A stretch of DNA of 64,000 nt, from the NCBI GenBank assembly GCA_021772025.1, contig JAETNT010000010.1, positions 1 through 64,000 on the forward strand. Direction: 5' to 3'. The notes beneath the pieces are model-generated. The model did no database searches. It had not been told where the DNA came from and was given only the letters and a program-made list of their open reading frames with translations. How positions within the stretch are numbered: the first letter of the stretch is position 1; each line of letters starts with the position of its first letter. Shown here piece by piece: positions 1 to 7,922 of this stretch. The DNA is from Enterocloster bolteae (GTDB lineage: Bacteria > Bacillota > Clostridia > Lachnospirales > Lachnospiraceae). Both the position numbers and the translations under genes were made by a program.

Positions 1-100
1 TAGGGAAATCTTTGTCCACATCTAAATCATCTGTTGCTCCTGTGCTGATTTTTCCGTCAACAGACATCAGCATAAATAATGTCGTAATAGGTCTGTCCAT
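1..100 (-). CDS. RibD C-terminal/DHFR-like reductase, 5' fragment
   Basis: The reverse strand starts with ATG at 100, preceded by a GGAGGG ribosome binding site seven bases upstream, and reads 33 residues before the window ends. The N-terminus MDRPITTLFMLMSVDGKI carries the SVDGKI signature of the RibD C-terminal domain family, whose members are NADPH-dependent reductases of the dihydrofolate reductase fold, some in riboflavin synthesis. Only the first beta strand and loop are visible, so the exact substrate cannot be named. The gene is oriented away from the rest of the window. Confidence 0.75.
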   Translation of the reverse strand, partial: MDRPITTLFMLMSVDGKISTGATDDLDVDKDFP

Positions 101-139
101 TTTATCCCTCCAAATTTATCGATTTGTCATGAGTCAAGC

Positions 140-550
140 ATACCTCCAATACTGGCAACTTTCAACCCTCATTTATAGGCACTGGTAGTAGTGGCAAGCA
201 ATGCACAGGTATATACCCTGTGCCGCTTGTTGGCGGCCGAAGCCCCCCAAGCCCCCGGTGATCGGCGCGGCTGCGTCCGATGCACAAGCCGCCGTTGGCG
301 TCTGCTGTATATACTGGCAGGGGAAAGCTGATGGCGGAGCTGTCCTGGCCCCGTTCCCCCCGGAGGGCGCACGATGGCCGCAGGCCATACCACCACCCGC
401 CTGCCGGTGGTGAGTAAGTGCGCTCTTAGCAGAGGGCCGGCAAAGAGAACGGAGCGCCCGGGTCACCCCCGGACGCTCCCGCTTCGGTCTCCTCCTGCTG
501 GTCGATCACCGCCTTTCCAGCCTGTGCCATTCTGCCACAAATGAACCGCC
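140..550. other. GC-rich non-coding or degenerate stretch, probable mobile-element debris
   Basis: This stretch is clearly richer in G and C than the rest of the window, with runs such as CCCCCCAAGCCCCCGG. Open frames of 60-97 codons exist on both strands, but they lack ribosome binding sites and recognisable domains and have odd composition rich in Pro, Ala, Cys and Arg, so none is called as a gene. It is followed by a coding remnant and a broken gene. The composition shift is seen directly; origin in a conjugative or other mobile element is inference. Confidence 0.45.
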
Positions 551-702
551 AGCCAATGTGTATTTGGATGGTGAAACCACCCTTTACACATTACATCTCA
601 GTGATAGATGCTATGGTATTGTAGCAGATGATAAGTATCTGCTTGTGTGTGAATATGGCTGTAATGGAACGGAGCCGCAAATTATCGTATATAAGAAAAG
701 AT
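514..702 (+). pseudogene. 3' remnant of an unrecognised protein gene
   Basis: One forward frame reads plausibly as protein from about 550 to the TAA at 700-702, with peptides YLDGETTLYTLHLSD and YLLVCEYGCNG, and ends in IVYKKR. Upstream the frame runs into the GC-rich stretch without a start codon or ribosome binding site, so the 5' end looks lost or replaced. The start given here is only where the frame begins to look protein-like. I do not recognise the family. It is probably the surviving C-terminus of a truncated gene. Confidence 0.35.
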
Positions 703-740
703 AAATTCCCATTTGAAGTTTGGAGGACATATCAAAAATA

Positions 741-1078
741 ATGGATTTACAAGACAAGAGTACCTGCCATACCCTTGAGGAGAACGGTGAATATGTTAGA
801 AATCCGGTTTTTATGCTGCTGTGCTCAGAAATCAAAGACACATATCAATGCAGTGAAAAATAGAGTACAGTTCATGCAGTTTGGAAAAGGGATGGAATGT
901 AAAATTTAAAAAAGCATCTGTTGAGGAAATGCTGCCAAAGTGTACGGTCGAACTGCAAGATATATATCATCAGACGCAGGAAGGGAACAGTCAAAGATGG
1001 ATGATGATTGATTTAGAGGTCAAAGATGATTCGTATCATGATTTGCTGCAATTAATCCGGATTCGTCGAAATAGTTAA
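741..1078 (+). pseudogene. DUF3788-like protein, frameshifted and internally deleted
   Basis: An ATG at 741 follows a GGAGG site and reads 40 residues to a stop at 861. Adding one A to the run of five A at 855-859 would restore a frame that continues as IEYSSCSLEKGWNVKFKKAS and on to the stop at 1076-1078. The joined product resembles DUF3788 proteins: N-terminal LCSEIKDTYQ, central EYSSCS..GWNVK, and C-terminal QRWMMIDLE. Family members normally have a segment between GWNVKFKK and the helix EEMLPKC that is missing here, so there is both a frameshift and an internal loss. The family has no established function to my knowledge. The family link is recalled from motif pattern, not a search. Confidence 0.55.
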
Positions 1079-1155
1079 ATTTCAGTTGATAGGGATGAGT
1101 AAAACCGCAGCAATTCCAATTCAAAAATTGTATCAATCCGGACACGCAATATGGT

Positions 1156-1197
1156 GTGAGAGGACGGGAGTTAATCACTCCCTCCTACTCGATTTTT
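1156..1197. terminator. Hairpin with T-run between DUF3788 remnant and citrate synthase
   Basis: GGGAGT and ACTCCC pair around a TAATC loop, with an outer imperfect stem extending to GAG/CTC, followed by GATTTTT. It lies just past the 3' end of the citrate synthase gene on the opposite strand and could end transcription from the left. The T-run favours forward termination. Confidence 0.5.
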
Positions 1198-1215
1198 CAC
1201 CCTATAGTTAAAACA

Positions 1216-2586
1216 TTATGTTCTGTCATCTATCTTAGGATAAGGAAGGGCTTCCTCTTCCAAAAGGCTTTGGTAAGCCGGGCGGATAATCTTATCCACA
1301 TTAATCAGCTCTTCCAAACGGTGAGCGCTCCACCCAACGATACGGGCAATCGCGAACATGGGAGTAAACAGCTCAGTAGGAATATCCAGCATACTGTAAA
1401 CAAAGCCGCTGTAAAAGTCTACATTGGCGCTTACACCCTTGTAGATGGCGCGCTCACCGGCGATTACCTGAGGCGCCATGGTTTCGATCATGGAGTAAAG
1501 GGCAAAATCCTCATCCCGCCCTTTAGCCCTGGCCAGTTTTTCTACGAATTCTTTGAAAATCAGGGCGCGGGGGTCAGAAATAGAGTAAACTGCATGGCCC
1601 ATACCGTAGATCAAGCCCTTCTGATCGAAAGCCTCCTTATGTAAAATTTTTTCCAGATAAGCCCGTACCTCGTCCGGGTCTCCGGGGTTTTTCACATGTT
1701 CTTTGATGTCTGCCATCATCTCTACAACCTTAATATTAGCGCCGCCGTGTTTGGGGCCTTTTAAAGAAGAGAGGGCGGCCGCAATAACCGAATAAGTATC
1801 AGAGCCGGAAGAAGTAACCACACGGGTGGTAAAGGTAGAGTTATTCCCGCCGCCGTGTTCCATGTGAAGCACCAGAGCAAGATCCAGGACATTGGCTTCC
1901 AAGGCAGTGTAGGACTTATCCGGACGGAGAAGCCGAAGGAAATTCTCAGCAGTAGAAAGGCCGGGATCCGGACGGTGAATATATAAACTATCATCCCGTT
2001 CATAGTGGTTATAGGCGTGGTAAGCGTACACGGCCATCATAGGGAAGGTGGCAATCAGCCTTAAACATTGGCACAGCACGTTTTCCAAAGAATTGTCGGA
2101 AGCCCGGTCGTCATAAGAAGCCAGGGTAAGGACGCTTTTGGTCATGGAATTCATAATATCTTTGCCCGGGGCTTTCATAATGACATCGCGGACAAAGTTT
2201 GTGGGAAGAAAATGACTTCGGGTAAGAATGTCTTGAAATTCTGTAAGCTGACTGCTGGTGGGAAGCTTGCCGAATAAAAGCAGGTAAGTGATCTCCTCAA
2301 AGCCAAAGTGGCTGGCCTCCAAGAACCCTCTTACCAAATCCCGGATATCATAGCCGCGGTAAAGCAGGCGGCCGTGGCATGGAACAGACTGCCCGTTCTC
2401 CATTTTGCGGGACTGAACCAAAGAAATATTTGTAAGGCCCGCCAAAACGCCTCGGCCGTTTTTATCTCTCAAGCCGCGCTTAACACCGTATTCAGAAAAA
2501 AGAGTCGGGTCAATAGAATTGTGGCTAATACATTCCTTTAACTGGTTCGCAGCATACTCTTCAACGTATAATCGGTTATCTGCCAT
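1216..2586 (-). CDS. gltA: Citrate synthase
   Basis: The 456-residue product condenses acetyl-CoA with oxaloacetate to citrate. The conserved core motifs are visible: MEHGGGNNSTF, then LKGPKHGGAN, which carries one active-site histidine, and MGHAVYSISDPRA, which carries the second histidine and the nearby aspartate region. The length matches the long form found in Lachnospiraceae, with an N-terminal extension before the catalytic core. The start ATG at 2586 has GGAGG seven bases upstream. No other TCA enzyme is nearby, which fits a fermentative anaerobe making glutamate precursors through a partial cycle. It is transcribed divergently from a MarR gene whose promoter overlaps its own. Confidence 0.95.
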   Translation of the reverse strand: MADNRLYVEEYAANQLKECISHNSIDPTLFSEYGVKRGLRDKNGRGVLAGLTNISLVQSRKMENGQSVPCHGRLLYRGYDIRDLVRGFLEASHFGFEEITYLLLFGKLPTSSQLTEFQDILTRSHFLPTNFVRDVIMKAPGKDIMNSMTKSVLTLASYDDRASDNSLENVLCQCLRLIATFPMMAVYAYHAYNHYERDDSLYIHRPDPGLSTAENFLRLLRPDKSYTALEANVLDLALVLHMEHGGGNNSTFTTRVVTSSGSDTYSVIAAALSSLKGPKHGGANIKVVEMMADIKEHVKNPGDPDEVRAYLEKILHKEAFDQKGLIYGMGHAVYSISDPRALIFKEFVEKLARAKGRDEDFALYSMIETMAPQVIAGERAIYKGVSANVDFYSGFVYSMLDIPTELFTPMFAIARIVGWSAHRLEELINVDKIIRPAYQSLLEEEALPYPKIDDRT

Positions 2587-2619
2587 AAAAAACCTCCTTC
2601 AAAGAATATTAATACAGCC

Positions 2620-2649
2620 AGTATAGCACTATTAATTGATATTTGTCAA
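2620..2649 (-). promoter_or_regulatory. Promoter of citrate synthase gene
   Basis: On the reverse strand TTGACA (2649-2644) and TATACT (2625-2620) are separated by 18 bases, a near-consensus sigma-A promoter about 35 bases upstream of the start codon. Confidence 0.8.
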
Positions 2650-2668
2650 CAATAATCATAAATCAATT
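2634..2668. promoter_or_regulatory. Inverted repeat, candidate MarR operator
   Basis: AATTGAT (2634-2640) and ATCAATT (2662-2668) form a symmetric pair centred near 2651. The pair spans the -35 box of the citrate synthase promoter and ends two bases before the -35 box of the marR promoter. MarR proteins typically bind such inverted repeats in divergent promoter regions, so a dimer here could affect both genes. Binding is inferred from position and symmetry. Confidence 0.5.
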
Positions 2669-2669
2669 A

Positions 2670-2697
2670 TTGACATCCGTTCCAGATGTATTATAAT
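2670..2697 (+). promoter_or_regulatory. Promoter of marR
   Basis: TTGACA (2670-2675) and TATAAT (2692-2697) are separated by 16 bases. Both boxes are exact consensus. The start codon lies at 2720. Confidence 0.85.
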
Positions 2698-2719
2698 AGC
2701 GTTAGGAGGAGAGGAAGCT

Positions 2720-3172
2720 ATGGACACGACTACTAACGATATCGGTATTACTGCTCTGCTTGAAATTTTTTTTTCCTGCCAGAAGGTGCTTTTACACTCT
2801 CTGGACTTCCGTGAGATCAAATTTTCCCGTCACCAGTTTTATACCCTTTTAGCTTTAGGGGGCAGGGAATCCATGACTATGGGACGAGTGGCGGAAAGTC
2901 TTGCCGCATCTCGGGAACAGGCCACCCGCGTAGTGGCATCTTTGGTAGAAGAGGGGTATGTAGAACGCTTCTACGATGAAACCAACCGCAAGCGGGTTTA
3001 CGTCCGCCTGACCCCCAAAGGCCGAAGCTTTATTGAAAAAGAGAAAGATTATGTGAAGCGTCAGTTGGAATCCCGCCTCGCCCATTTATCTGAGGCTGAA
3101 TTGGACGAATTTTTAACCTGCCTTTCCCGCCTTAAAGTCATATTGAAAAAAGTAGAGACTGCCGATAAATAA
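2720..3172 (+). CDS. MarR family transcriptional regulator
   Basis: A 150-residue winged-helix regulator. The ATG at 2720 is chosen because AGGAGGAGAGGAAG lies directly upstream; a longer reading from 2636 would run through the promoter. The DNA-binding region is visible as REQATRVVASLVEEGYVERF followed by the wing DETNRKRVYVRLTPKGR, and flanking helices form the dimer interface. It is divergent from citrate synthase with a palindrome between the promoters, so it probably controls itself and perhaps gltA. The ligand is unknown. Confidence 0.9.
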   Translation: MDTTTNDIGITALLEIFFSCQKVLLHSLDFREIKFSRHQFYTLLALGGRESMTMGRVAESLAASREQATRVVASLVEEGYVERFYDETNRKRVYVRLTPKGRSFIEKEKDYVKRQLESRLAHLSEAELDEFLTCLSRLKVILKKVETADK

Positions 3173-3191
3173 ATTGAACAAAACGAGTCAC

Positions 3192-3274
3192 CGGCGTATT
3201 TTGCCGGATACTATATAAAAAACGGAGTGCCTGCCCTTTGGTAAAAAGGAACCGCAGCCTCCGCTTTTTATATA
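3192..3274. terminator. Terminator hairpins after marR
   Basis: A small hairpin CCGGC/GCCGG lies at about 3191-3207. It is followed by a longer one in which TATATAAAAAACGGAG (3212-3227) pairs with CTCCGCTTTTTATATA (3259-3274). The A-run before and T-run after the stem make it usable from either direction. Confidence 0.65.
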
Positions 3275-3280
3275 AAATGC

Positions 3281-3307
3281 CGAAGAGCTGTCATTGACAG
3301 CTCTTCG
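3281..3307. repeat. Perfect 12-bp hairpin
   Basis: CGAAGAGCTGTC (3281-3292) and GACAGCTCTTCG (3296-3307) are exact complements around an ATT loop. There is no T-run after it, so it is not a standard intrinsic terminator. It may be a second stop for readthrough, an RNA processing site or a repeat element. Confidence 0.6.
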
Positions 3308-3309
3308 TG

Positions 3310-3600
3310 CTGGATTACAAAATCTAATTGCCGTTAGTTTGTAAAGCGAAAATCCCCTGCCAGAAGCTATTGGGTCAGACGGTGTGATGGAATGTGTAAT
3401 GCATCAAGGAATTTCGTTCTTGATTTGCCTTCCCTTACAGCCTCCAAAACAGAAGTATTTTCATCCGTTCATAAGGTTAATGCACTTTAACGTCAATTTA
3501 TTGCAAAAATACTAAAAAAATTTTAAAAAGTTTTTTCGGCCCCGATCCGGCTTTCAATAAATGTAATAGTTCATTCCCGCCGCCGGAACTGTTACTAACA
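3310..3600. other. Intergenic region without a visible gene
   Basis: No open frame with a ribosome binding site is seen. It holds a short hairpin around 3404-3424 (ATCAAGGAA/TTCTTGAT), an A- and T-rich tract at 3485-3537 and the dispersed CCCGCCG..GAACTGTTAC motif at 3576-3595. Confidence 0.5.
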
Positions 3601-3604
3601 AATC

Positions 3605-3633
3605 TTGTCAGCAAAAAAAATATATGTTATGAT
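3605..3633 (+). promoter_or_regulatory. Promoter of prmA-rsmE
   Basis: TTGTCA (3605-3610) and TATGAT (3628-3633) are separated by 17 bases, with the prmA start at 3678. Confidence 0.75.
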
Positions 3634-3677
3634 GAATACTGCACAATTATGGAAAAGGGCTAAATAGGGAGGCTAAA

Positions 3678-4634
3678 ATGAAATGGAAGAAATTCACCTT
3701 GACCACCACCACAGAAGCGGTAGATTTGGTCAGCAGCATGTTTGACGAAATCGGCATTGAGGGAATTGAGATTGAAGACAAAATTCCCCTGACTGAAAGA
3801 GAAACCAAAGGAATGTTTATTGATATCCTTCCTGACCTTGGGCCGGATGACGGAGTGGCCAAGGTTAGTTTTTATCTGGATGACCAGGACGATGAAAAGG
3901 AAGTTTTAAAAAAAGTAGAGGAAGGATTGGATGAGCTGGCTGCGTTTACTGATTTAGGGGCCAGGACCATTGCTGTTTCCGAGACCGAGGACAAGGACTG
4001 GATTAATAACTGGAAGCAGTATTTTAAGCCCTTTACCGTAGATAATATTTTGATTAAGCCTACCTGGGAGAAGATTCCGGAAGAACACAAGGACAAGCTG
4101 TTGATCCAGATTGACCCGGGAACCGCCTTTGGGACAGGAATGCATGAAACTACCCAGCTTTGCATCCGACAGCTTCAGAAATATGTTACTCAGGAGACAA
4201 GAGTTTTGGACGTGGGCACCGGAAGCGGAATTTTGGGCATTGCTGCCTTAAAGTTAGGAGCTAAGGAGGTGCGGGGGACGGATTTAGATGAAAATGCCAT
4301 CAATGCTGTAGGTGAAAATTTAAATTCTAACCAGATCCCGATAGAAAAATTTGCTGTGATTCAGGGTAATATTATTGACAGCAAAGAGATTCAGGATTGG
4401 GCCGGATATGAGTGGTGCGATCTAGCGGTGGCTAACATTCTGGCAGATATTATTATCATGCTTCAGGAGGAGATCCCGGTACACATCAAACACGGCGGTA
4501 TTTTTATCACTTCCGGTATTATTAATATGAAGGAACAAGCAGTTAAGGATGCCTTTGCCGCCAACCGGGAGTTTGAGGTGATAGAGGTAACCTGCCAGGG
4601 AGAGTGGGTTTGCGTAACCGCCAGGAGAAAATAA
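3678..4634 (+). CDS. prmA: Ribosomal protein L11 methyltransferase
   Basis: A 318-residue class I SAM methyltransferase that trimethylates lysines of ribosomal protein L11. The N-terminal half is the L11-recognition domain; the catalytic domain begins near residue 140 with GTAFGTGMHETT. The SAM-binding loop LDVGTGSGILGIAA follows, and the acidic GTDLDENAI segment binds the SAM ribose. The NILADI motif that takes the place of NPPY near the active site is present. The start follows GGGAGG by eight bases. The next gene, rsmE, begins one base after the stop, a pairing common in Firmicutes. Confidence 0.95.
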   Translation: MKWKKFTLTTTTEAVDLVSSMFDEIGIEGIEIEDKIPLTERETKGMFIDILPDLGPDDGVAKVSFYLDDQDDEKEVLKKVEEGLDELAAFTDLGARTIAVSETEDKDWINNWKQYFKPFTVDNILIKPTWEKIPEEHKDKLLIQIDPGTAFGTGMHETTQLCIRQLQKYVTQETRVLDVGTGSGILGIAALKLGAKEVRGTDLDENAINAVGENLNSNQIPIEKFAVIQGNIIDSKEIQDWAGYEWCDLAVANILADIIIMLQEEIPVHIKHGGIFITSGIINMKEQAVKDAFAANREFEVIEVTCQGEWVCVTARRK

Positions 4635-4635
4635 T

Positions 4636-5379
4636 ATGCATCATTTTTTCGTTGCCTCTCAGGCGGTTGAGAAAGACAGGGTTACCATTACTGGCCCGGA
4701 TGTAAACCATATTAGAAACGCCTTGCGGATGCGCCAGGGAGAATCCCTTCTTATCAGCGACGGGGAGGGAAATGACTACTGCTGCCAGATTTCTTCCATA
4801 GAAAGCGGCCTGGTGGAAGCACGGATTGTAGAACGCCGGGAAAGCAGAGAACTTCCGGTGCGTCTTTATCTCTTTCAGGGACTTCCCAAGTCGGACAAGA
4901 TGGAGCTGATTATTCAAAAGGCAGTGGAGTTGGGGGTTTATGAGATCATTCCTGTTATCACAAAAAATGTTGTAGTAAAGCTGGATGCTAAAAAAGAAAA
5001 ATCCAGGCTGGAACGGTGGCAGGCCATTTCCGAAAGCGCCGCCAAGCAGTCTGGGCGTAGCCGGATCCCCAGAGTAGAGAAGGTTTTGCCTCTAAAAGAA
5101 GCCCTTAAAAAGGCGGCGGGATTTGACCGGATTTTGATTCCCTATGAGAACCAGTCCGGTATGGACACTATGAAAAGGGCTCTGGAAGAAGCGAATCAAG
5201 AATCCCGTTCCATCGCTGTTTTTATTGGCCCGGAAGGGGGCTTTGATGAGAGCGAAATCCTTCTGGCAAAGGAGCAGGGCGCAGTCCCTGTTTCCCTGGG
5301 CAGGAGGATTCTCCGCACTGAGACAGCAGGTCTTGCTATACTTTCTCTTTTTATGATGAAAGCAGAAGGAGCCTTCTGA
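4636..5379 (+). CDS. rsmE: 16S rRNA (uracil1498-N3)-methyltransferase
   Basis: A 247-residue SPOUT-class methyltransferase that modifies U1498 of 16S rRNA. An N-terminal PUA-like domain (HHFFVASQAV..RMRQGE) recognises RNA. The C-terminal knot domain shows IPVITKNVVVKL, the SAM-binding stretch FIGPEGGFDESE and the final SLGRRILRTETA. The ATG is one base after the prmA stop, with the ribosome binding site inside the end of prmA, so the two are co-transcribed and translationally coupled. Confidence 0.95.
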   Translation: MHHFFVASQAVEKDRVTITGPDVNHIRNALRMRQGESLLISDGEGNDYCCQISSIESGLVEARIVERRESRELPVRLYLFQGLPKSDKMELIIQKAVELGVYEIIPVITKNVVVKLDAKKEKSRLERWQAISESAAKQSGRSRIPRVEKVLPLKEALKKAAGFDRILIPYENQSGMDTMKRALEEANQESRSIAVFIGPEGGFDESEILLAKEQGAVPVSLGRRILRTETAGLAILSLFMMKAEGAF

Positions 5380-5390
5380 ACAGTTACTAT

Positions 5391-5453
5391 AAAAATCCGC
5401 CGCCGAACAGGCGGCATGCATTCAGGTATGCCAAATGCGCCCGCCGGATTTTC
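5391..5453 (+). terminator. Hairpin region after rsmE
   Basis: AAAATCCGCCG near 5393 can pair with CGCCGGATTTT ending near 5453, enclosing a smaller stem GGCATGC/GTATGCC. The right arm ends in TTTT. The stretch ATGCATTCAGG..CCAAATGCG inside it recurs in altered form at 27101-27126. Confidence 0.4.
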
Positions 5454-5524
5454 ATGTGCGGCGCGTCCGCTGCCGGGTGCATCAAGGTTTACTATTTTAG
5501 CCATGAAGGTTTAAGGAGTATATC

Positions 5525-6691
5525 ATGATACAGGAACAAGAAATCTATTTTGACAATTCTGCTACCACCCGGGTATTGGACAATGTAAAGGATATTGTTG
5601 TAAAAACCATGATTAAGGACTATGGGAACCCTTCCGCCAGACACCGAAAGGGCAAAGAAGCTGAGGATTATATAAAAGAAGCGGCAGAGATTATTGCAAA
5701 AACTTTAAAGGTTCAGCCCAAAGAAATCCTTTTTACCTCCGGCGGTACGGAATCCAATAATATGGCCTTAATTGGCACCGCTTTGGCCAACCAGAGAGGG
5801 GGAAAACACATTGTTACTACCCGGATTGAACATCCATCGGTGTACAATCCCTTAATTTACCTGGAAGAACAGGGCTTTGAGGTTACCTACCTTTCTGTAG
5901 ACGGGGATGGACACATCCGTCTGGAAGAGCTGGAAAAGGCTTTGCGCCTCGATACCATTCTGGTATCCGTTATGTATGTAAATAATGAAGTGGGGGCTGT
6001 GGAACCTGTGGAAGCCATCAGTGGGATTGTCCGGAAAAACAGCCCCCGGGCTCTGTTCCACGTAGACGCTATTCAGGCTTACGGTAAATACCAGATCCGC
6101 CCCAAAAAGCAGGGGATTGATTTGCTTTCAGTCAGCGCCCATAAAATCCACGGCCCCAAGGGTGTGGGATTCTTGTATATTAATGAAAAGGTAAAGATAA
6201 AGCCCATTATCTGGGGCGGCGGTCAGCAGAAGAATCTGCGCTCCGGAACAGAAAATGTCCCCGGTGTAGCCGGCTTGGGAGCAGCGGCCCGGGAAGCCTA
6301 TACGGACTTTGAGGAAAAAATAGCATATCTGTGCGGATTGAAGGACTATTTTATCTGCCGAATCGGAGAAATCGAGGGAACAGTAGTAAACAGCAAAAAA
6401 GGGATGGACAGCGCTCCTCAGATTGCCAGCGTAAGCTTTCAGGGGATCCGAAGCGAAGTGCTTCTTCATGCATTGGAGGATAGGGGGATTTATGTATCTT
6501 CCGGATCTGCCTGCTCATCCAACCATCCGGCTATCAGCGGCACTTTAAAAAGTATAGGAGTGAAGGCGGAGTATTTGGACGCAACCCTTCGGTTCAGCTT
6601 TAGCCGTTTCAATACCAGACAGGAGATTGATGCCTGCATTGACGCGCTAAAGGAGCTTTTGCCCATGCTGCGTAGATATCAAAGAGGATAA
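5525..6691 (+). CDS. Cysteine desulfurase, NifS/IscS type
   Basis: A 388-residue PLP enzyme that takes sulfur from cysteine as a bound persulfide. The PLP lysine lies in SAHKIHGPKG (K207), the histidine and PLP-phosphate residues in TSGGTESNN and HVDAIQAYGK, and the persulfide cysteine in SSGSACSS (C330). The start ATG follows AAGGAG. The next gene, 13 bases on, is thiI, so this is probably the dedicated sulfur donor for tRNA 4-thiouridine, like NifZ beside ThiI in Bacillus subtilis. A role in Fe-S cluster assembly is less likely because no scaffold gene is nearby. Confidence 0.93.
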   Translation: MIQEQEIYFDNSATTRVLDNVKDIVVKTMIKDYGNPSARHRKGKEAEDYIKEAAEIIAKTLKVQPKEILFTSGGTESNNMALIGTALANQRGGKHIVTTRIEHPSVYNPLIYLEEQGFEVTYLSVDGDGHIRLEELEKALRLDTILVSVMYVNNEVGAVEPVEAISGIVRKNSPRALFHVDAIQAYGKYQIRPKKQGIDLLSVSAHKIHGPKGVGFLYINEKVKIKPIIWGGGQQKNLRSGTENVPGVAGLGAAAREAYTDFEEKIAYLCGLKDYFICRIGEIEGTVVNSKKGMDSAPQIASVSFQGIRSEVLLHALEDRGIYVSSGSACSSNHPAISGTLKSIGVKAEYLDATLRFSFSRFNTRQEIDACIDALKELLPMLRRYQRG

Positions 6692-6704
6692 GGAAGGAAA
6701 CCAT

Positions 6705-7886
6705 ATGGAATATCAATCTTTTTTAATTAAATATGCTGAGATTGGCATTAAGGGCAAGAACCGCTATCTGTTTGAAGATGCTTTGGTTAAGCAGATCAAC
6801 CACGCTTTAAAGAGTGTGGACGGCGGTTTTCTCGTAAGTAAAGAATCAGGCCGGATTTATGTCCAGGCTTCTAAGCCTTTTGATTTTGACGAGGCTGCCG
6901 CGGCACTTAAGAAAGTATTCGGCATTGCGGCAATCTGCCCTATGGTACAGATTGAGGACAAAGGCTACGCTGATTTGAAGGAACAAGTAAAGAAGTATAT
7001 AGATCAGGTTTATCCGGATAAGCACTTTACCTTTAAGGTAGTCGCGCGGCGGGCCAACAAGCATTACCCCATCGGATCCGAACAGATTAACCGGGACTTA
7101 GGGGAAGTGATTTTGGAGGCATTTCCGGATACCAAGGTGGATGTGCACAACCCGGATGTGCTTTTGCGGGTGGAGGTACGTCAGAAGATCAATATATTTT
7201 CCAGGACCATTGCCGGGCCGGGAGGTATGCCCGTTGGAACCAATGGAAAGGCAATGCTGCTGTTATCCGGCGGCATTGACAGCCCGGTGGCCGGATATAT
7301 GATTGCAAAGCGGGGAGTGCGGCTGGAGGCCGTTTATTTCCATGCGCCGCCCTATACAAGCGATAGAGCTAAGCAGAAAGTGATAGATCTGGCCAGGCTG
7401 GTTTCCAGGTATGCGGGGCCTGTTTTGCTGCATATCGTAAACTTTACCGATATTCAGCTTTATATCTATGACCAGTGTCCTCATGAAGAATTGACTATTA
7501 TTATGCGCCGGTATATGATGCGAATTGCAGAACGGATTGCAGAGGCGAATCATTGTCATGGATTGATTACCGGTGAAAGTATCGGACAGGTGGCATCCCA
7601 GACCATGCAGTCCCTGGCGGCTACAGATGACGCCTGCAGCATGCCGGTGTTCCGGCCGGTAATCGGTTTTGATAAGCAGGAAATTGTGGACGTGGCCGAG
7701 AGGATCGGCACCTTTGAGACTTCGATTCAGCCCTTTGAGGATTGCTGTACCATTTTTGTGGCCAAGCATCCGGTGACAAAACCCAATTTGGGGATTATCC
7801 GAAGATCAGAAGAGAACCTGGCAGAGAAAATTGATCAGTTAGTGGAAACGGCTATTGAGACGGCGGAGACAGTCTGGTGCCGGTGA
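6705..7886 (+). CDS. thiI: tRNA 4-thiouridine synthetase
   Basis: A 393-residue enzyme that adenylates uridine 8 of tRNA and replaces oxygen with sulfur; in some bacteria it also serves thiamine thiazole synthesis. An N-terminal ferredoxin-like and THUMP region (about 1-165, with the KVVARRANKHYP segment) binds tRNA. The PP-loop ATP-binding motif LLSGGIDSPVAG begins near residue 186. The protein ends near 393 without the rhodanese domain of the E. coli form, so sulfur must come straight from the upstream desulfurase. Start and spacing (13 bases, AGGAAGG site) indicate one operon. Confidence 0.95.
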   Translation: MEYQSFLIKYAEIGIKGKNRYLFEDALVKQINHALKSVDGGFLVSKESGRIYVQASKPFDFDEAAAALKKVFGIAAICPMVQIEDKGYADLKEQVKKYIDQVYPDKHFTFKVVARRANKHYPIGSEQINRDLGEVILEAFPDTKVDVHNPDVLLRVEVRQKINIFSRTIAGPGGMPVGTNGKAMLLLSGGIDSPVAGYMIAKRGVRLEAVYFHAPPYTSDRAKQKVIDLARLVSRYAGPVLLHIVNFTDIQLYIYDQCPHEELTIIMRRYMMRIAERIAEANHCHGLITGESIGQVASQTMQSLAATDDACSMPVFRPVIGFDKQEIVDVAERIGTFETSIQPFEDCCTIFVAKHPVTKPNLGIIRRSEENLAEKIDQLVETAIETAETVWCR

Positions 7887-7922
7887 TCCCGAAAGAATCC
7901 TGACTTTGAAATTCCTATAATG

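Noticed and set aside
169..466. Overlapping open frames of 60-97 codons on both strands in the GC-rich stretch
   Set aside because: No ribosome binding sites, no recognisable domains, and odd Pro/Ala/Cys/Arg composition expected from stop-poor GC-rich DNA.
1156..1644. Forward open frame of 162 codons opposite citrate synthase
   Set aside because: It is the antisense shadow of a clear citrate synthase gene, and its start lies inside a hairpin.
2636..2719. Longer N-terminus for the MarR gene
   Set aside because: It would translate through the -35 and -10 boxes, while a strong ribosome binding site precedes the ATG at 2720.
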